Source of the DNA: Staphylococcus simulans
GTDB taxonomy: Bacteria > Bacillota > Bacilli > Staphylococcales > Staphylococcaceae
NCBI RefSeq assembly: GCF_002994445.1
Contig: NZ_MRZJ01000002.1
Span: 1-64,000 of the forward strand
Direction of reading: 5' to 3'
DNA length: 64,000 nucleotides
Shown here: positions 9,012-17,341 of the stretch, piece after piece
Layout: each line of letters begins with the position of its first letter
Position numbering within the stretch: position 1 is the first letter of the stretch
The notes under the pieces: model-generated
Database searches by the model: none
Seen by the model: the letters and a program-made list of their open reading frames with translations, nothing else
What the model was told of the DNA's origin: nothing
Made by a program: the position numbers and the translations under genes

Positions 9012-9032
9012 ATATACGTTATAGGGGTATAT
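9012..9032. promoter_or_regulatory. Copper-type (CsoR-like) palindrome upstream of copL-like gene
   Basis: A 21-bp element with arms ATATAC and GGTATAT and a GGGG core. It agrees at 17 of 21 positions with the element at 31898-31918 upstream of copB. Such GGGG-containing inverted repeats are typical of CsoR copper operators. That the two target genes are both copper-resistance types supports a shared regulator. csoR itself is not in the window. Confidence 0.6.
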
Positions 9033-9061
9033 GGTATATGTAGCAAGAAAGGAAGGATAGA

Positions 9062-9598
9062 ATGCTTTATAGATTAGGAGCTGCAGTTATAGCTTCAGGT
9101 TTATTATTAACTGCTTGCGGGACACAAGAGCAATCGGACAAACAATCAGAACAACATCAAATGGAACATAATCAAAAAAGCGATGCACCAAAGTAAATGA
9201 CACAAGCTAAAGACAGCCAATTTAAAAAAGGTGATAAAGTCATCTTAAAAGAAGGGCATATGCCGGGCATGATGAATGCTGAAGGCAAAGTTAAAGGTGT
9301 TTATCACACAAAAGTGTACCAAGTCAGCTATGAACCGACGAATGGCGGTAAAAAAGTAAACCATCATAAATGGGTAGTAAATGAAGAAATCAAAGATGCG
9401 CCGAAAGAAGGATTTAAAAGCGGTGATCAAGTTACTTTAGAAGCGGATCATATGAAAGGTATGAAAGGTGCTAAAGCAACTATTGATAAAGTTGAAGATA
9501 AAAACGTATATATGGTGGATTACAAAGATACTGACAATGGCAAAATAGTGAAAAACCATAAGTGGATGACAGAAGATGAATTAGAAGCAGATCAATAA
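9062..9598 (+). pseudogene. copL: CopL/YdhK-like DUF1541 lipoprotein interrupted by an in-frame stop
   Basis: ATG at 9062 (after AAAGGAAGG) opens a 44-codon frame with a lipoprotein signal, lipobox LTAC (about residue 19) and a Q/H-rich linker, then TAA at 9194-9196. The very next codon in the same frame is ATG, from which 133 residues encode two DUF1541 repeats (KGDKVILKEGHMPGM and SGDQVTLEADHMKGM), each with GHM or DHM and NHKW-type motifs. B. subtilis YdhK is continuous across this point. Members of the family include, as I recall, the copper-binding CopL of S. aureus. The stop separates export signal from domain, so either the protein is lost or only a cytoplasmic form is made by reinitiation. 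Confidence 0.8.
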
Positions 9599-9706
9599 AG
9601 TTCATCTAAATGTCATAAAGCGGTTAAAAGCGAATGTTTGCAGCAAAACCTGATTCCAATCAATCTATAACTGCCATACTTGCGCGTTTAAGCAAGATTA
9701 AAGCAG

Positions 9707-9740
9707 CGGTTGTTCGGTAAAGCCGAGCAGCCGTATTTTT
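9707..9740 (+). terminator. Terminator of the copL-like gene
   Basis: CGGTTGTTCGG (9707-9717) pairs along its whole length with CCGAGCAGCCG (9723-9733), using G-U pairs, around a five-base loop, then TATTTTT. About 110 bases after the pseudogene stop. Confidence 0.8.
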
Positions 9741-9828
9741 GCGATGCAATGCCGAACGCTAACAATAGGATAAAGGGGTAAATACTGTATGGCCATGGTG
9801 TAATCTTCAGAAAGTTTCGATTTGAATG

Positions 9829-9878
9829 AAAAGTAATAGATGGTATCGCTTACATAGAAAAAAGTAATAGATACTATC
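9829..9878. promoter_or_regulatory. Direct repeat pair, candidate CidR operator
   Basis: Two copies of AAAAGTAATAGAT-NN-TATC (9829-9847 and 9860-9878) differ only at two central positions. Their starts are 31 bp apart, about three helical turns, and they lie roughly 40-85 bp before the likely -10 TACAAT at 9914-9919 of cidA. This placement fits activator binding by a LysR regulator such as CidR encoded at 8062. The assignment is inference. Confidence 0.5.
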
Positions 9879-9943
9879 TAAAATCGATATTTTTATGATA
9901 CACAAAATTGTCATACAATAGGGAATGTAAGTCAAAAGAATAT

Positions 9944-10007
9944 GTATAAATGATGATGGACACTTAGGTTCAGACACCAGAACCGACATGAAAATGACCA
10001 TTTATAC
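9944..10007 (+). promoter_or_regulatory. Structured 5' leader of cidA
   Basis: GTATAAATG (9944-9952) is the exact complement of CATTTATAC (9999-10007), and inside it GGTTC (9967-9971) pairs with GAACC (9980-9984). The closing stem ends 14 bases before the AAAGGTG ribosome-binding site of cidA. It could be a post-transcriptional control element or a folding spacer; no known riboswitch class is recognised. Confidence 0.4.
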
Positions 10008-10034
10008 AGTTAAACAAAAGAAAGGTGTTAGCTT

Positions 10035-10421
10035 ATGACATCGAAAGTTTTAAAGATTATCTTTCAAATTATCTTGATTATGGGCATCACGTATTTAGGC
10101 AACACCCTTCAACGCCTTTTGCATATTCCATTAGCTGGAAGTATCGTCGGCCTAGGACTCTTTTTCCTACTTTTACAATTTAAAATTATACCTGTCAAAT
10201 GGGTCGAAGCGGGTTCCAACTTCCTTTTAACAACGATGGTCTTTTTCTTTATTCCATCTGTCGTTGGTGTAATGGATATCATAGGCGACATTCACCTTAA
10301 TTTTATTGTGTTCTTCGGCGTCATTATTCTCGGCACAATTGCTGTCGCTTACGTCTCTGGGCTTATTGCCGAGAAAATGGCTAGAAGACTCCATGGTGAT
10401 AAGGGGAGTCACACATCATGA
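10035..10421 (+). CDS. cidA: CidA/LrgA-family holin-like protein
   Basis: Membrane protein of 128 residues with four predicted helices, starting [20 protein letters not shown] and containing the family stretch [15 protein letters not shown] (residues 35-49). In S. aureus CidA is a holin-like protein that promotes autolysis and, with CidB and CidC, controls overflow metabolism and cell death. More recent work also treats Cid/Lrg proteins as pyruvate transport factors. ATG at 10035 follows AAAGGTG. It overlaps cidB by four bases (ATGA at 10418), so the two are coupled. CidA rather than LrgA is chosen because cidB and cidC follow. Confidence 0.88.
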   Translation: MTSKVLKIIFQIILIMGITYLGNTLQRLLHIPLAGSIVGLGLFFLLLQFKIIPVKWVEAGSNFLLTTMVFFFIPSVVGVMDIIGDIHLNFIVFFGVIILGTIAVAYVSGLIAEKMARRLHGDKGSHTS

Positions 10422-11104
10422 TTATTATTAAAGACATCATTATGATCTTGCTTACAGTATTCATGTATCTAGCAGCAAAGAGATTACACAAACGGTTTCC
10501 AAGCCCGTTTTTAAATCCAGCCTTAGTTGCTTCAATCGGAATTATAATCGTGTTATTATTATTCCGCCAGAATTATAATTCTTACATGGCCGGCGGACAT
10601 TTAATCAATTATCTGCTGAGCTGTACGGTTGTATGTTTAGCATATCCGCTGTATATTAACCGTCATAAAATCTTCGAGAATTTTAATATTATTTTTACAA
10701 GCGTATTAACTGGTGTATTACTCAATTTTGTGTTAGTTTATTTCTCGTTGAAGATTCTAGGCTTCGATAAGGAAGAAATTGTAACACTGTTGCCAAGATC
10801 AATTACTGCAGCAGTCGGTATCCAAGTATCGCATCAGATGGGCGGTGCGGATACGATTACAGTATTGTTCATTATTACGACTGGTTTAATCGGCAGTATG
10901 CTTGGTTCAATGCTGCTTCGCATGGGCAATTTCAGAACTTCCATTGCAAAAGGGCTTGCATTCGGAAATGCCTCTCATGCGTTCGGTACAGCTAAAGCAC
11001 TGGAATTGGATCTAGAATCTGGTGCATTCAGTTCAATCGGTATGATTTTAACTGCAGTTATCAGTTCTGTATTATTACCGATTCTCATCATTTTGTTTTA
11101 TTAA
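10418..11104 (+). CDS. cidB: CidB/LrgB-family membrane protein
   Basis: Partner of CidA, 228 residues, with six or more predicted membrane segments. It carries the LrgB-family signatures [20 protein letters not shown] (residues 123-142) and [13 protein letters not shown] (about 185-197). Start ATG at 10418 overlaps the cidA stop by four bases. In the cytoplasmic membrane it acts with CidA in the Cid system. A gap of 104 bases without an obvious terminator leads to cidC, consistent with a cidABC transcript as in S. aureus. Confidence 0.9.
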   Translation: MIIIKDIIMILLTVFMYLAAKRLHKRFPSPFLNPALVASIGIIIVLLLFRQNYNSYMAGGHLINYLLSCTVVCLAYPLYINRHKIFENFNIIFTSVLTGVLLNFVLVYFSLKILGFDKEEIVTLLPRSITAAVGIQVSHQMGGADTITVLFIITTGLIGSMLGSMLLRMGNFRTSIAKGLAFGNASHAFGTAKALELDLESGAFSSIGMILTAVISSVLLPILIILFY

Positions 11105-11208
11105 AAGTTTTATATATAACGACGCTCAAGCATAACGAAGTATCAAACACTAAAGGGTAGTTTGAATACAGTTACTTTTTTAATGAATAGAAAGGGGCTA
11201 TTTTTAAA

Positions 11209-12951
11209 ATGGCAAAAATTAAAGCAAATCAAGCACTTGTAGAAGCGTTACTACAATGGGATATTGATCATTTATACGGAATCCCTGGCGACTCAATCGA
11301 TGCGGTAGTAGACAGCTTGCGTACAGTAAGCGAACAAATCAAATTCTATCATGTTCGTCATGAAGAAGTTGGAAGCTTAGCAGCAGCATCTTACACTAAA
11401 CTTACTGGTAAAATCGGTGTGTCATTAGCAATCGGCGGACCAGGTGCAATCCACTTATTAAATGGTATGTATGACGCTAAAATGGACGGTGTTCCTCAAT
11501 TAGTATTAGTTGGTCAATCTAACAGCAACTTATTAGGAACTAAAGCTTTCCAAGAAACAAACTTATTAGATTTATGTAATGATGTTTCTGTTTACAACCG
11601 TCAAATCAGCGAAAAAGATGATGATATCTTCGGTATCGTAAACGAAGCTATCAAAACAGCTTATGAGAAAAAAGGTGTGGCAACTTTAATCTTGCCTAAC
11701 AACTTATTAACTCGCAAAGTTAAAGACACAACTAACAAACCAGTTAATAAAAAACGCCCAACAATCCCAGCTCCAAACCAAGCTAAAATTAAAAAAGCAG
11801 CTAAATTAATCAACAAAGCTAAAAAACCTGTATTATTAATGGGTACTGGTGCTAAACATGCTGGTCCGGAAGTAGAAGCTTTCATCAACAAAGCTAAAAT
11901 TCCTACAATCATTACTTTACCAGCTAAAACAATCATCCCTGATGATCACCCGTACAACTTAGGTAACATTGGTAAAATCGGTACTAAACCAGCATATCAA
12001 GCAATGCAAAATGCTGACTTATTAATTATGGTTGGTACAAACTATCCTTACGTTGACTACCTACCTAAGAAAAATATCAAAGCAGTTCAAATCGACGTTG
12101 ATCCGAAAGCAATCGGACACCGTTTCAAAGTGAATGCTGGAATTATCGGCGACGCTAAAACTTCATTAATCGAATTAAACGACTTAGTGAAACCAGTTAA
12201 AAGCCGTAAATTCTTAGACGAAGCTTTAGATAACATGAAAACTTGGAAAGAATGGATGCAAAAAGACCTTGATAACGATGCATTCCCAATCCGCCCAGAA
12301 CACTTAATGGGTGCAATCAACAGAGAAGCAGACCATGATGCTGTTTACTCAATCGATGTAGGTACATCAACAGTTTGGTCTACACGTTACCTAAGCCTTA
12401 AACCAAGCAACGAATTCATTATTTCAAGCTGGTTAGGTACTATGGGCTGTGCATTACCAGGAGCAATTGCTTCTAATGTAGCATTCCCTAACCGTCAAGT
12501 TATCGGTATCGCTGGTGACGGTGCATTCCAAATGGTAATGCAAGACTTCGCAACTGCAGTTCAATACAACATGCCGATGGTTATCTTCATCATGAACAAC
12601 AAAGAATTGGCGTTCATCAAATATGAACAACAAGCAGCTGGTGAATTAGAATATGCTATCGACTTCTCAGATATGGATATGGCTAAATTCGCTGAAGCAT
12701 GCGGCGGTGCTGGTTACACATTGAAAGACCCAGCAGACATCGACACTATCGTTGAAGCTGCATTAAACGAAGACCGTCCAACAATCGTTGACGTACACGT
12801 TGATGCAAATGCTGCACCACTTCCAGGTAAAATCGTACCTGACGAAGCAATCAACTATGCTAAATGGGCATACAGATCTATTACTGAAGATAAAAAATTA
12901 GACTTAGAAGAAATTCCACCACTTTCAGTAGCAGCAAAACGTTTCTTATAA
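11209..12951 (+). CDS. cidC: Pyruvate oxidase (acetate-forming, quinone-linked)
   Basis: Thiamine-diphosphate enzyme of 580 residues that decarboxylates pyruvate to acetate and CO2 and passes electrons via FAD to the quinone pool. The N-terminal PYR domain contains the catalytic glutamate in HVRHEEVGS (about residue 51), the middle region carries the FAD/DHS-like domain, and the C-terminal domain the ThDP motif GDGAF...NN (about residues 436-464). Length and ending match staphylococcal CidC, whose C-terminus binds membrane. ATG at 11209 follows AAAGGGG. Codon use is strongly biased to preferred codons, suggesting high expression. Last gene of cidABC; a terminator follows. Confidence 0.95.
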   Translation: MAKIKANQALVEALLQWDIDHLYGIPGDSIDAVVDSLRTVSEQIKFYHVRHEEVGSLAAASYTKLTGKIGVSLAIGGPGAIHLLNGMYDAKMDGVPQLVLVGQSNSNLLGTKAFQETNLLDLCNDVSVYNRQISEKDDDIFGIVNEAIKTAYEKKGVATLILPNNLLTRKVKDTTNKPVNKKRPTIPAPNQAKIKKAAKLINKAKKPVLLMGTGAKHAGPEVEAFINKAKIPTIITLPAKTIIPDDHPYNLGNIGKIGTKPAYQAMQNADLLIMVGTNYPYVDYLPKKNIKAVQIDVDPKAIGHRFKVNAGIIGDAKTSLIELNDLVKPVKSRKFLDEALDNMKTWKEWMQKDLDNDAFPIRPEHLMGAINREADHDAVYSIDVGTSTVWSTRYLSLKPSNEFIISSWLGTMGCALPGAIASNVAFPNRQVIGIAGDGAFQMVMQDFATAVQYNMPMVIFIMNNKELAFIKYEQQAAGELEYAIDFSDMDMAKFAEACGGAGYTLKDPADIDTIVEAALNEDRPTIVDVHVDANAAPLPGKIVPDEAINYAKWAYRSITEDKKLDLEEIPPLSVAAKRFL

Positions 12952-12985
12952 TTTGAGAGATAATCGAATATAATTTCTAATAATC

Positions 12986-13027
12986 AAGCAACGTGTAATG
13001 ATGCATTTCATTACACGTTGCTTTTTT
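12986..13027 (+). terminator. Terminator of cidABC
   Basis: CAAGCAACGTGTAATGA and its complement TCATTACACGTTGCTT form a 16-bp near-perfect stem, followed by TTTTTT. Confidence 0.93.
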
Positions 13028-13109
13028 CTTTTTAATTGATATTGAAATATTCAGTTAATTCAACTATAATCAGGATACTATTCAAAATGGAAAGCAGGTG
13101 ATTGTGCTT

Positions 13110-13667
13110 ATGATGTTATACCTTCCAATAGATAATGATTTGAAACTCGTGCAACCGGAAATACAAATGGCACAATCATTGTTTAATGTGATTGAGCAAG
13201 AAAGAGCGTTCCTCTCAACTTATCTTCCTTTTATTGATCACACGCTTTCAGTTCAAGATGAGATAGAATTTATTAAATTGATGCTTACACATCAATCAAG
13301 AGGCACAGGCAGATTATTTTTGATTTATTATCAAGACCAACTTGTGGGTACGATAGACTTGCATCAAGTGAACCAAGAGCATCAGAAAGCTTGGGTAGGC
13401 TATTGGTTGAGCAGTCAATATAATGGTCGAGGGATTATGACACGTTGTCTGACTGCACTATGCGACTTTGCATTTAATTCATTGAACCTGAATAAATTAT
13501 CGATTCATGCGAATATCAAGAATGAGCCGAGTATTAATGTTGCTAAACGTGCAGGATTTCAATATGTCGGTTCCGATAAAGAAGAATTGTACGAACGCGG
13601 ACAATATGAAGATTTTGTAAGATATGCATTGCTTAAGCGCGAATTCAATTCACAAAATTCATTATAA
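13110..13667 (+). CDS. GNAT acetyltransferase, RimJ/RimL type
   Basis: Protein of 185 residues of the ribosomal-protein-serine/alanine acetyltransferase branch. The acetyl-CoA motif region reads WVGYWLSSQYNGRGIMTRCLTALCDFAF (about residues 93-120), followed by KLSIHANIKNEPSINVAKRAGF, typical of the family. Chosen start ATG at 13110, nine bases after GCAGGTG; ATG at 13113 is equally possible. It stands alone between two terminators or promoters. The substrate is unknown; such proteins acetylate N-termini of ribosomal proteins or small amines. Confidence 0.82.
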   Translation: MMLYLPIDNDLKLVQPEIQMAQSLFNVIEQERAFLSTYLPFIDHTLSVQDEIEFIKLMLTHQSRGTGRLFLIYYQDQLVGTIDLHQVNQEHQKAWVGYWLSSQYNGRGIMTRCLTALCDFAFNSLNLNKLSIHANIKNEPSINVAKRAGFQYVGSDKEELYERGQYEDFVRYALLKREFNSQNSL

Positions 13668-13745
13668 ATTAAGGTAACGCCTGTCAACGTTTAAAGGAGT
13701 TTTGTTATACTGATAACGTAAGTTTCAAGATAGGAGTTGTCAGTA

Positions 13746-14141
13746 ATGACTGAACGTAAATTAGTCGCAGAAAGTGAAATAGAAGTCAACGGCTACGACA
13801 TAGATGCAATGGGCATTGTCAGCAACATTGTTTATATCAGATGGTTTGAAGATTTAAGAACGTTATTTATTAATCAGCATATGAATTACTCTGAAATGAT
13901 GAAACAAGCAATTTCTCCGATTTTGATGCATACTGAGGCAGATTATAAAATGCCAGTCACAATTCATGATCGCCCGGTCGGCAGATGCTGGTTAACAAAA
14001 ATCAGCCGAATGAAATGGGTCTTTGAATTTGAAATCAGTTCTGGTGATAAAGTACATTGCAAGGGCATGCAATACGGCGGCTTTTTCAATTTGGAAGAAC
14101 AGAAAATTATCCCTGTCCCAGATATCTTCAGAAATATTTAA
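13746..14141 (+). CDS. Hotdog-fold acyl-CoA thioesterase (4HBT family)
   Basis: Protein of 131 residues with the YbgC/FadM-like active-site region DIDAMGIVSNIVYIRWFEDLR (about residues 17-37), where the aspartate before MG is the usual catalytic residue. The C-terminal half forms the remaining hotdog strands (CKGMQYGGFFNLEEQ). It would hydrolyse acyl-CoA thioesters in the cytoplasm. ATG at 13746 follows TAGGAG. It is monocistronic with a terminator immediately downstream. Substrate chain type cannot be deduced. Confidence 0.8.
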   Translation: MTERKLVAESEIEVNGYDIDAMGIVSNIVYIRWFEDLRTLFINQHMNYSEMMKQAISPILMHTEADYKMPVTIHDRPVGRCWLTKISRMKWVFEFEISSGDKVHCKGMQYGGFFNLEEQKIIPVPDIFRNI

Positions 14142-14160
14142 TGCATAAAAGTAAGGATTA

Positions 14161-14192
14161 ATCTTCGAAAACATGATGTTTTCGGAGATTTT
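14161..14192 (+). terminator. Terminator of thioesterase gene
   Basis: ATCTTCGAAAACA and TGTTTTCGGAGAT form a 13-bp stem around a three-base loop, followed by TTTG. Confidence 0.8.
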
Positions 14193-14226
14193 GTAATATA
14201 CATATCAGAAAAGAGGCATGATAGGC

Positions 14227-14937
14227 ATGACACAACAGCAACATCCGCATTTAACAGCGTTTAAAGCTGCTTTCCCTCAAACCATCCCAATCTTTGCGGG
14301 TTTTTCTTTTATCGGCATTGCGTACGGGATTTATATGCATTCTTTAGGATTCCATCCTATTTATGCAATGTTGATGAGTTTATTGATTTTCGCAGGATCT
14401 ATGGAATTTGTGGCCGGCAGTTTATTGCTTGCGCCGTTTAATCCTTTCAGTGTCTTTATTCTGACGCTGATGCTGAATTCCAGACATTTATTTTACGGTA
14501 TTTCGATGTTAGACCGCTTTAAAGGCACAGGCAATTATAAACCGTATTTGATTTTCGGTATGTGTGATGAGACCTTTGTCATCAATAATATGGCAAATGT
14601 ACCTAAACATGTGGATCGTACTTTGTTTATGTTTTATGTCACATTGCTCAATCAGATTTATTGGTTCCTAGGCACAACAGTCGGCAGCTGGTTCGGAGTG
14701 TTTATCAAATTTGATACCACAGGCTTAGACTTTGTGATGGTCGCACTTTTTGTGGTCATTTTCTTAGAATCATGGCTTAAAGAAAAGAATCATGTCAGTG
14801 CACTTATCGGTTTAATCTTACCGACAATTTGTCTCATCCTATTTGGACCAAATCATTTTATCTTGCCTTCAATGATTTTAATTGTCATTGCTTTAACATT
14901 GTTGAGAGGCTATTTCAGCAGAAAGGGTGTGGCTTAA
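14227..14937 (+). CDS. azlC: Branched-chain amino acid exporter large subunit AzlC
   Basis: AzlC-family membrane protein of 236 residues with about five to seven helices. Recognisable stretches are [22 protein letters not shown] near the start, [13 protein letters not shown] (about residues 56-68) and [13 protein letters not shown] (about residues 86-98), all typical of AzlC. With AzlD it exports branched-chain amino acids or analogues. Start ATG at 14227 is preferred over 14218, because the AAGAGG at 14211-14216 is too close to the latter. azlD begins one base after the stop. Confidence 0.9.
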   Translation: MTQQQHPHLTAFKAAFPQTIPIFAGFSFIGIAYGIYMHSLGFHPIYAMLMSLLIFAGSMEFVAGSLLLAPFNPFSVFILTLMLNSRHLFYGISMLDRFKGTGNYKPYLIFGMCDETFVINNMANVPKHVDRTLFMFYVTLLNQIYWFLGTTVGSWFGVFIKFDTTGLDFVMVALFVVIFLESWLKEKNHVSALIGLILPTICLILFGPNHFILPSMILIVIALTLLRGYFSRKGVA

Positions 14938-14938
14938 T

Positions 14939-15265
14939 ATGACTTTGACGCAGCAAATCATCACAATCGGTGTTGTCGTTATCGGGACGATGTTAACACG
15001 TTTCTTGCCGTTTTTGATTTTCTCAAAAGACAAGCCGACGCCTAAATTTATCCAATATCTCGGCACTGTACTGCCCGCTGCAGTATTCGGCTTTTTAGTC
15101 GTTTATGCATTACGCAAAACACCTGTGTTAACCGGCAATCATGGTTTGCCTGAACTGATCGCAATATTGGTCATCATCTTATTGCATGTCATTAAACGCA
15201 ATATGCTGATATCTATTGCAGGAGGAACGATTGCCTATATGTTATTAGTACAATTTGTATTTTAA
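14939..15265 (+). CDS. azlD: Branched-chain amino acid exporter small subunit AzlD
   Basis: Small AzlD-family membrane protein of 108 residues with about four helices. Conserved features include [11 protein letters not shown] (about residues 17-27) and [21 protein letters not shown]. It is encoded immediately after azlC and functions with it as a two-component exporter. Start ATG at 14939 lies eleven bases after AAAGGG; a GTG at 14927 inside azlC would add four residues. A bidirectional terminator follows. Confidence 0.9.
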   Translation: MTLTQQIITIGVVVIGTMLTRFLPFLIFSKDKPTPKFIQYLGTVLPAAVFGFLVVYALRKTPVLTGNHGLPELIAILVIILLHVIKRNMLISIAGGTIAYMLLVQFVF

Positions 15266-15298
15266 AAGCAATCCATCATGATGCATGGATTGCTTTTT
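15264..15298. terminator. Bidirectional terminator between azlD and nixA
   Basis: AAAAGCAATCCATC and its complement flank a short loop, with T runs outward in both directions. It serves convergent azlD and nixA. Confidence 0.85.
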
Positions 15299-15315
15299 TA
15301 AATTATAGTTGTTTG

Positions 15316-16326
15316 TTAATGACTTTCTTCGAATCGATTTGTTTTCCAAATAAAGACAGAAAGCATCCAGATTAAAATGAAGACAGCAACAAGAATATAA
15401 CCTAAGTGGTCAAATTCAATGGCTGCAATAGTATTCCAAAAGCTGCCTTGCAAATGGAAGTGATCAATTAGAATTTGCATAAGTTCTACCATACCTATGA
15501 TAAGTGCCGCAATGACAGATATCGCAGTGATTGTGATATTGTAATAGATTTTGCGTACAGGTTTTAAGAAAGCCCAATGGTAGGCGGACTGCATTAATAG
15601 GCCGTCTAATGTATCTAACAAACTCATGCCGGCCGCAAAAAGCAGCGGCAAGGCTAAGATGCCGATGAGTGAAATCGATTGTTCCGAGGCCCCTGAAGAG
15701 AGTGCCAGTAATGCAATTTCACTTGCAGTATCAAAGCCTAATCCAAAGAGGAAGCCTAGCGGCAATACATGCCAGCTTTGATTGATACATTTAAAATAAG
15801 GGCCGACAAAGCGGTTAATCAAGCCGCGTGATGCGAGCAATTCATCTAACTGTTCGTGGTGCAGGCGCTCTTTACGCAAGCGCATAAACAAACGTATCAA
15901 TGCGATAAGAATGATTAGATTCAAAATACCGATTAACAGTAAGAACATACCGGAAACAATCGTGCCGATGATACCGCCGACAGCTTGAAAAGCAGGCAGC
16001 TGATGTTTCGCAAAACGGACTGAAATTCCCAGCAGCAATGCCATTATAAAGACGACACTTGAATGGCCGATAGAGAAATAAAAACCGACGCCGATTGGAT
16101 TTTTCTTTTCTTGCATTAATTTACGTACGGTATTATCGATGGCGGCAATATGGTCAGCATCAAAAGCGTGTCTCAGTCCTAAAGTATATGCTAATAGTCC
16201 CATGCCGAACAGCATAGGGTGTGTTTGTCCTGCGATAAATAAAAACAGTAATCCTAGCCCATGCAAAGCTGCGACAATAAGCAAATAGGGGAGGATAGGT
16301 TGTTTAGGTATAAGATGATGATTCAA
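15316..16326 (-). CDS. nixA: Nickel/cobalt permease of the NiCoT (HoxN/NixA) family
   Basis: Secondary transporter of 336 residues with eight predicted helices. Helix II carries the family signature RHAFDADHIAAIDN, with the metal-binding HX4DH (His53, Asp58, His59). Helix III has IGHSSVVF, and later FGLGFDTASEI is the third NiCoT signature. It takes up Ni(II), and possibly Co(II), for enzymes such as urease. The frame starts at TTG (16324-16326) with only a weak upstream GAAAGCAG motif, so the start is the least certain part. It is divergent from the hydrolase at 16517. S. aureus NixA is the closest named homologue I know. Confidence 0.88.
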   Translation of the reverse strand: MNHHLIPKQPILPYLLIVAALHGLGLLFLFIAGQTHPMLFGMGLLAYTLGLRHAFDADHIAAIDNTVRKLMQEKKNPIGVGFYFSIGHSSVVFIMALLLGISVRFAKHQLPAFQAVGGIIGTIVSGMFLLLIGILNLIILIALIRLFMRLRKERLHHEQLDELLASRGLINRFVGPYFKCINQSWHVLPLGFLFGLGFDTASEIALLALSSGASEQSISLIGILALPLLFAAGMSLLDTLDGLLMQSAYHWAFLKPVRKIYYNITITAISVIAALIIGMVELMQILIDHFHLQGSFWNTIAAIEFDHLGYILVAVFILIWMLSVFIWKTNRFEESH

Positions 16327-16516
16327 TGGGTGTCAACTGCTTTCTGTTTTAAATTTGTATTGAGCAACGTTATTATTTTAATACTGAGGCTGGTGAAAGT
16401 AAAAGGTTATTGTATGTTTTCAAAGAAAAAGACATCAACGTGTATGTCATCATGTGTAAGGGGTAAAGTAACTATAATGGAAATTTTAAGGATTGAAAGA
16501 GAGAGAGGTTATAAAT

Positions 16517-17284
16517 GTGTCAGACATCAATTATATTTCATCATTTGACGATGTGAACCTTTACAGCAAGATCACATTAGGGGAAAGACCTATCGCGAAC
16601 TTAATTATTGTACAGGGGCTAACGGAAGATTTAGATGATTATGATAGTGTGGCTTCATTTTTTAATGAATATGACTATAATGTAATTCGTTATGACCAGC
16701 GTGGTCATGGCAATACTCCTGGGGAAGAGAAACTGTTGAATCATGTGGATGTAGTGATTGAAGATTTGAAAGCAGTTGTGGATTATGTGAAAGACAACTT
16801 GCACGGCAAAGTGTTTATCTTAGGGCATGGTGTAGGCGGTACGATAGCTACATTATTTGGTATCAGATATCCGCATCAAGTATACGGTTATATTTCTGCT
16901 GGCGGTTTATCGCCGACAGGCCAGCCGGTCTTTCGTGATGATGCGGTGGATCAATCTGTCGAGCTTCAAAGTCATGGCAGAGAAGAAAATTTGAAGAAGC
17001 ATATGATGATTAAGACGTTTCGTGAAGCGGTGCGCAAAATGGATATCGAGTTTTCAAAATTTGATGACAGAGTATTAATTATGCATGGCGGCAGCGACAG
17101 AGTAGTAAGTTCGGATGATGCGATAGAGTTCTTTAAAAAATCTAAAACGACACATAAAGCTTTAAGAATTTATGATGGGCTGGATCATGAGTTATTAAAT
17201 GTATCTTCATATCGTGGTATGTTATTATCAGATATTGTAAATTGGTTAGAATTTGAAATGTCGATGGATGAGGCAACGAAATAA
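16517..17284 (+). CDS. Alpha/beta hydrolase (monoacylglycerol-lipase-like) lacking the nucleophile serine
   Basis: Protein of 255 residues of the lysophospholipase/monoglyceride-lipase type (hydrolase_4 fold: RYDQRGHGNTPG about residues 58-69). The acid and histidine regions are present (MHGGSDRVVSS, DGLDHELLN). At the nucleophile elbow, where the family has GHSMGG, it reads GHGVGG with Gly105 (GGT at 16829-16831), so the serine is absent. Start GTG at 16517, preceded by GAGAGAGG; an upstream in-frame TTG at 16493 is less likely. It may be a non-catalytic homologue or an inactivated enzyme. Followed closely by a LacI-type regulator. Confidence 0.75.
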   Translation: MSDINYISSFDDVNLYSKITLGERPIANLIIVQGLTEDLDDYDSVASFFNEYDYNVIRYDQRGHGNTPGEEKLLNHVDVVIEDLKAVVDYVKDNLHGKVFILGHGVGGTIATLFGIRYPHQVYGYISAGGLSPTGQPVFRDDAVDQSVELQSHGREENLKKHMMIKTFREAVRKMDIEFSKFDDRVLIMHGGSDRVVSSDDAIEFFKKSKTTHKALRIYDGLDHELLNVSSYRGMLLSDIVNWLEFEMSMDEATK

Positions 17285-17341
17285 TCAGTTTTTAAAGATG
17301 AATTTTTGTTGCGGAGCATTCCAACCACTCAAGGAGTATGA

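Noticed and set aside
16261..16548. A 95-residue frame across the nixA/hydrolase divergent region
   Set aside because: It overlaps the start of nixA on the other strand and the hydrolase start in another frame and resembles no protein.
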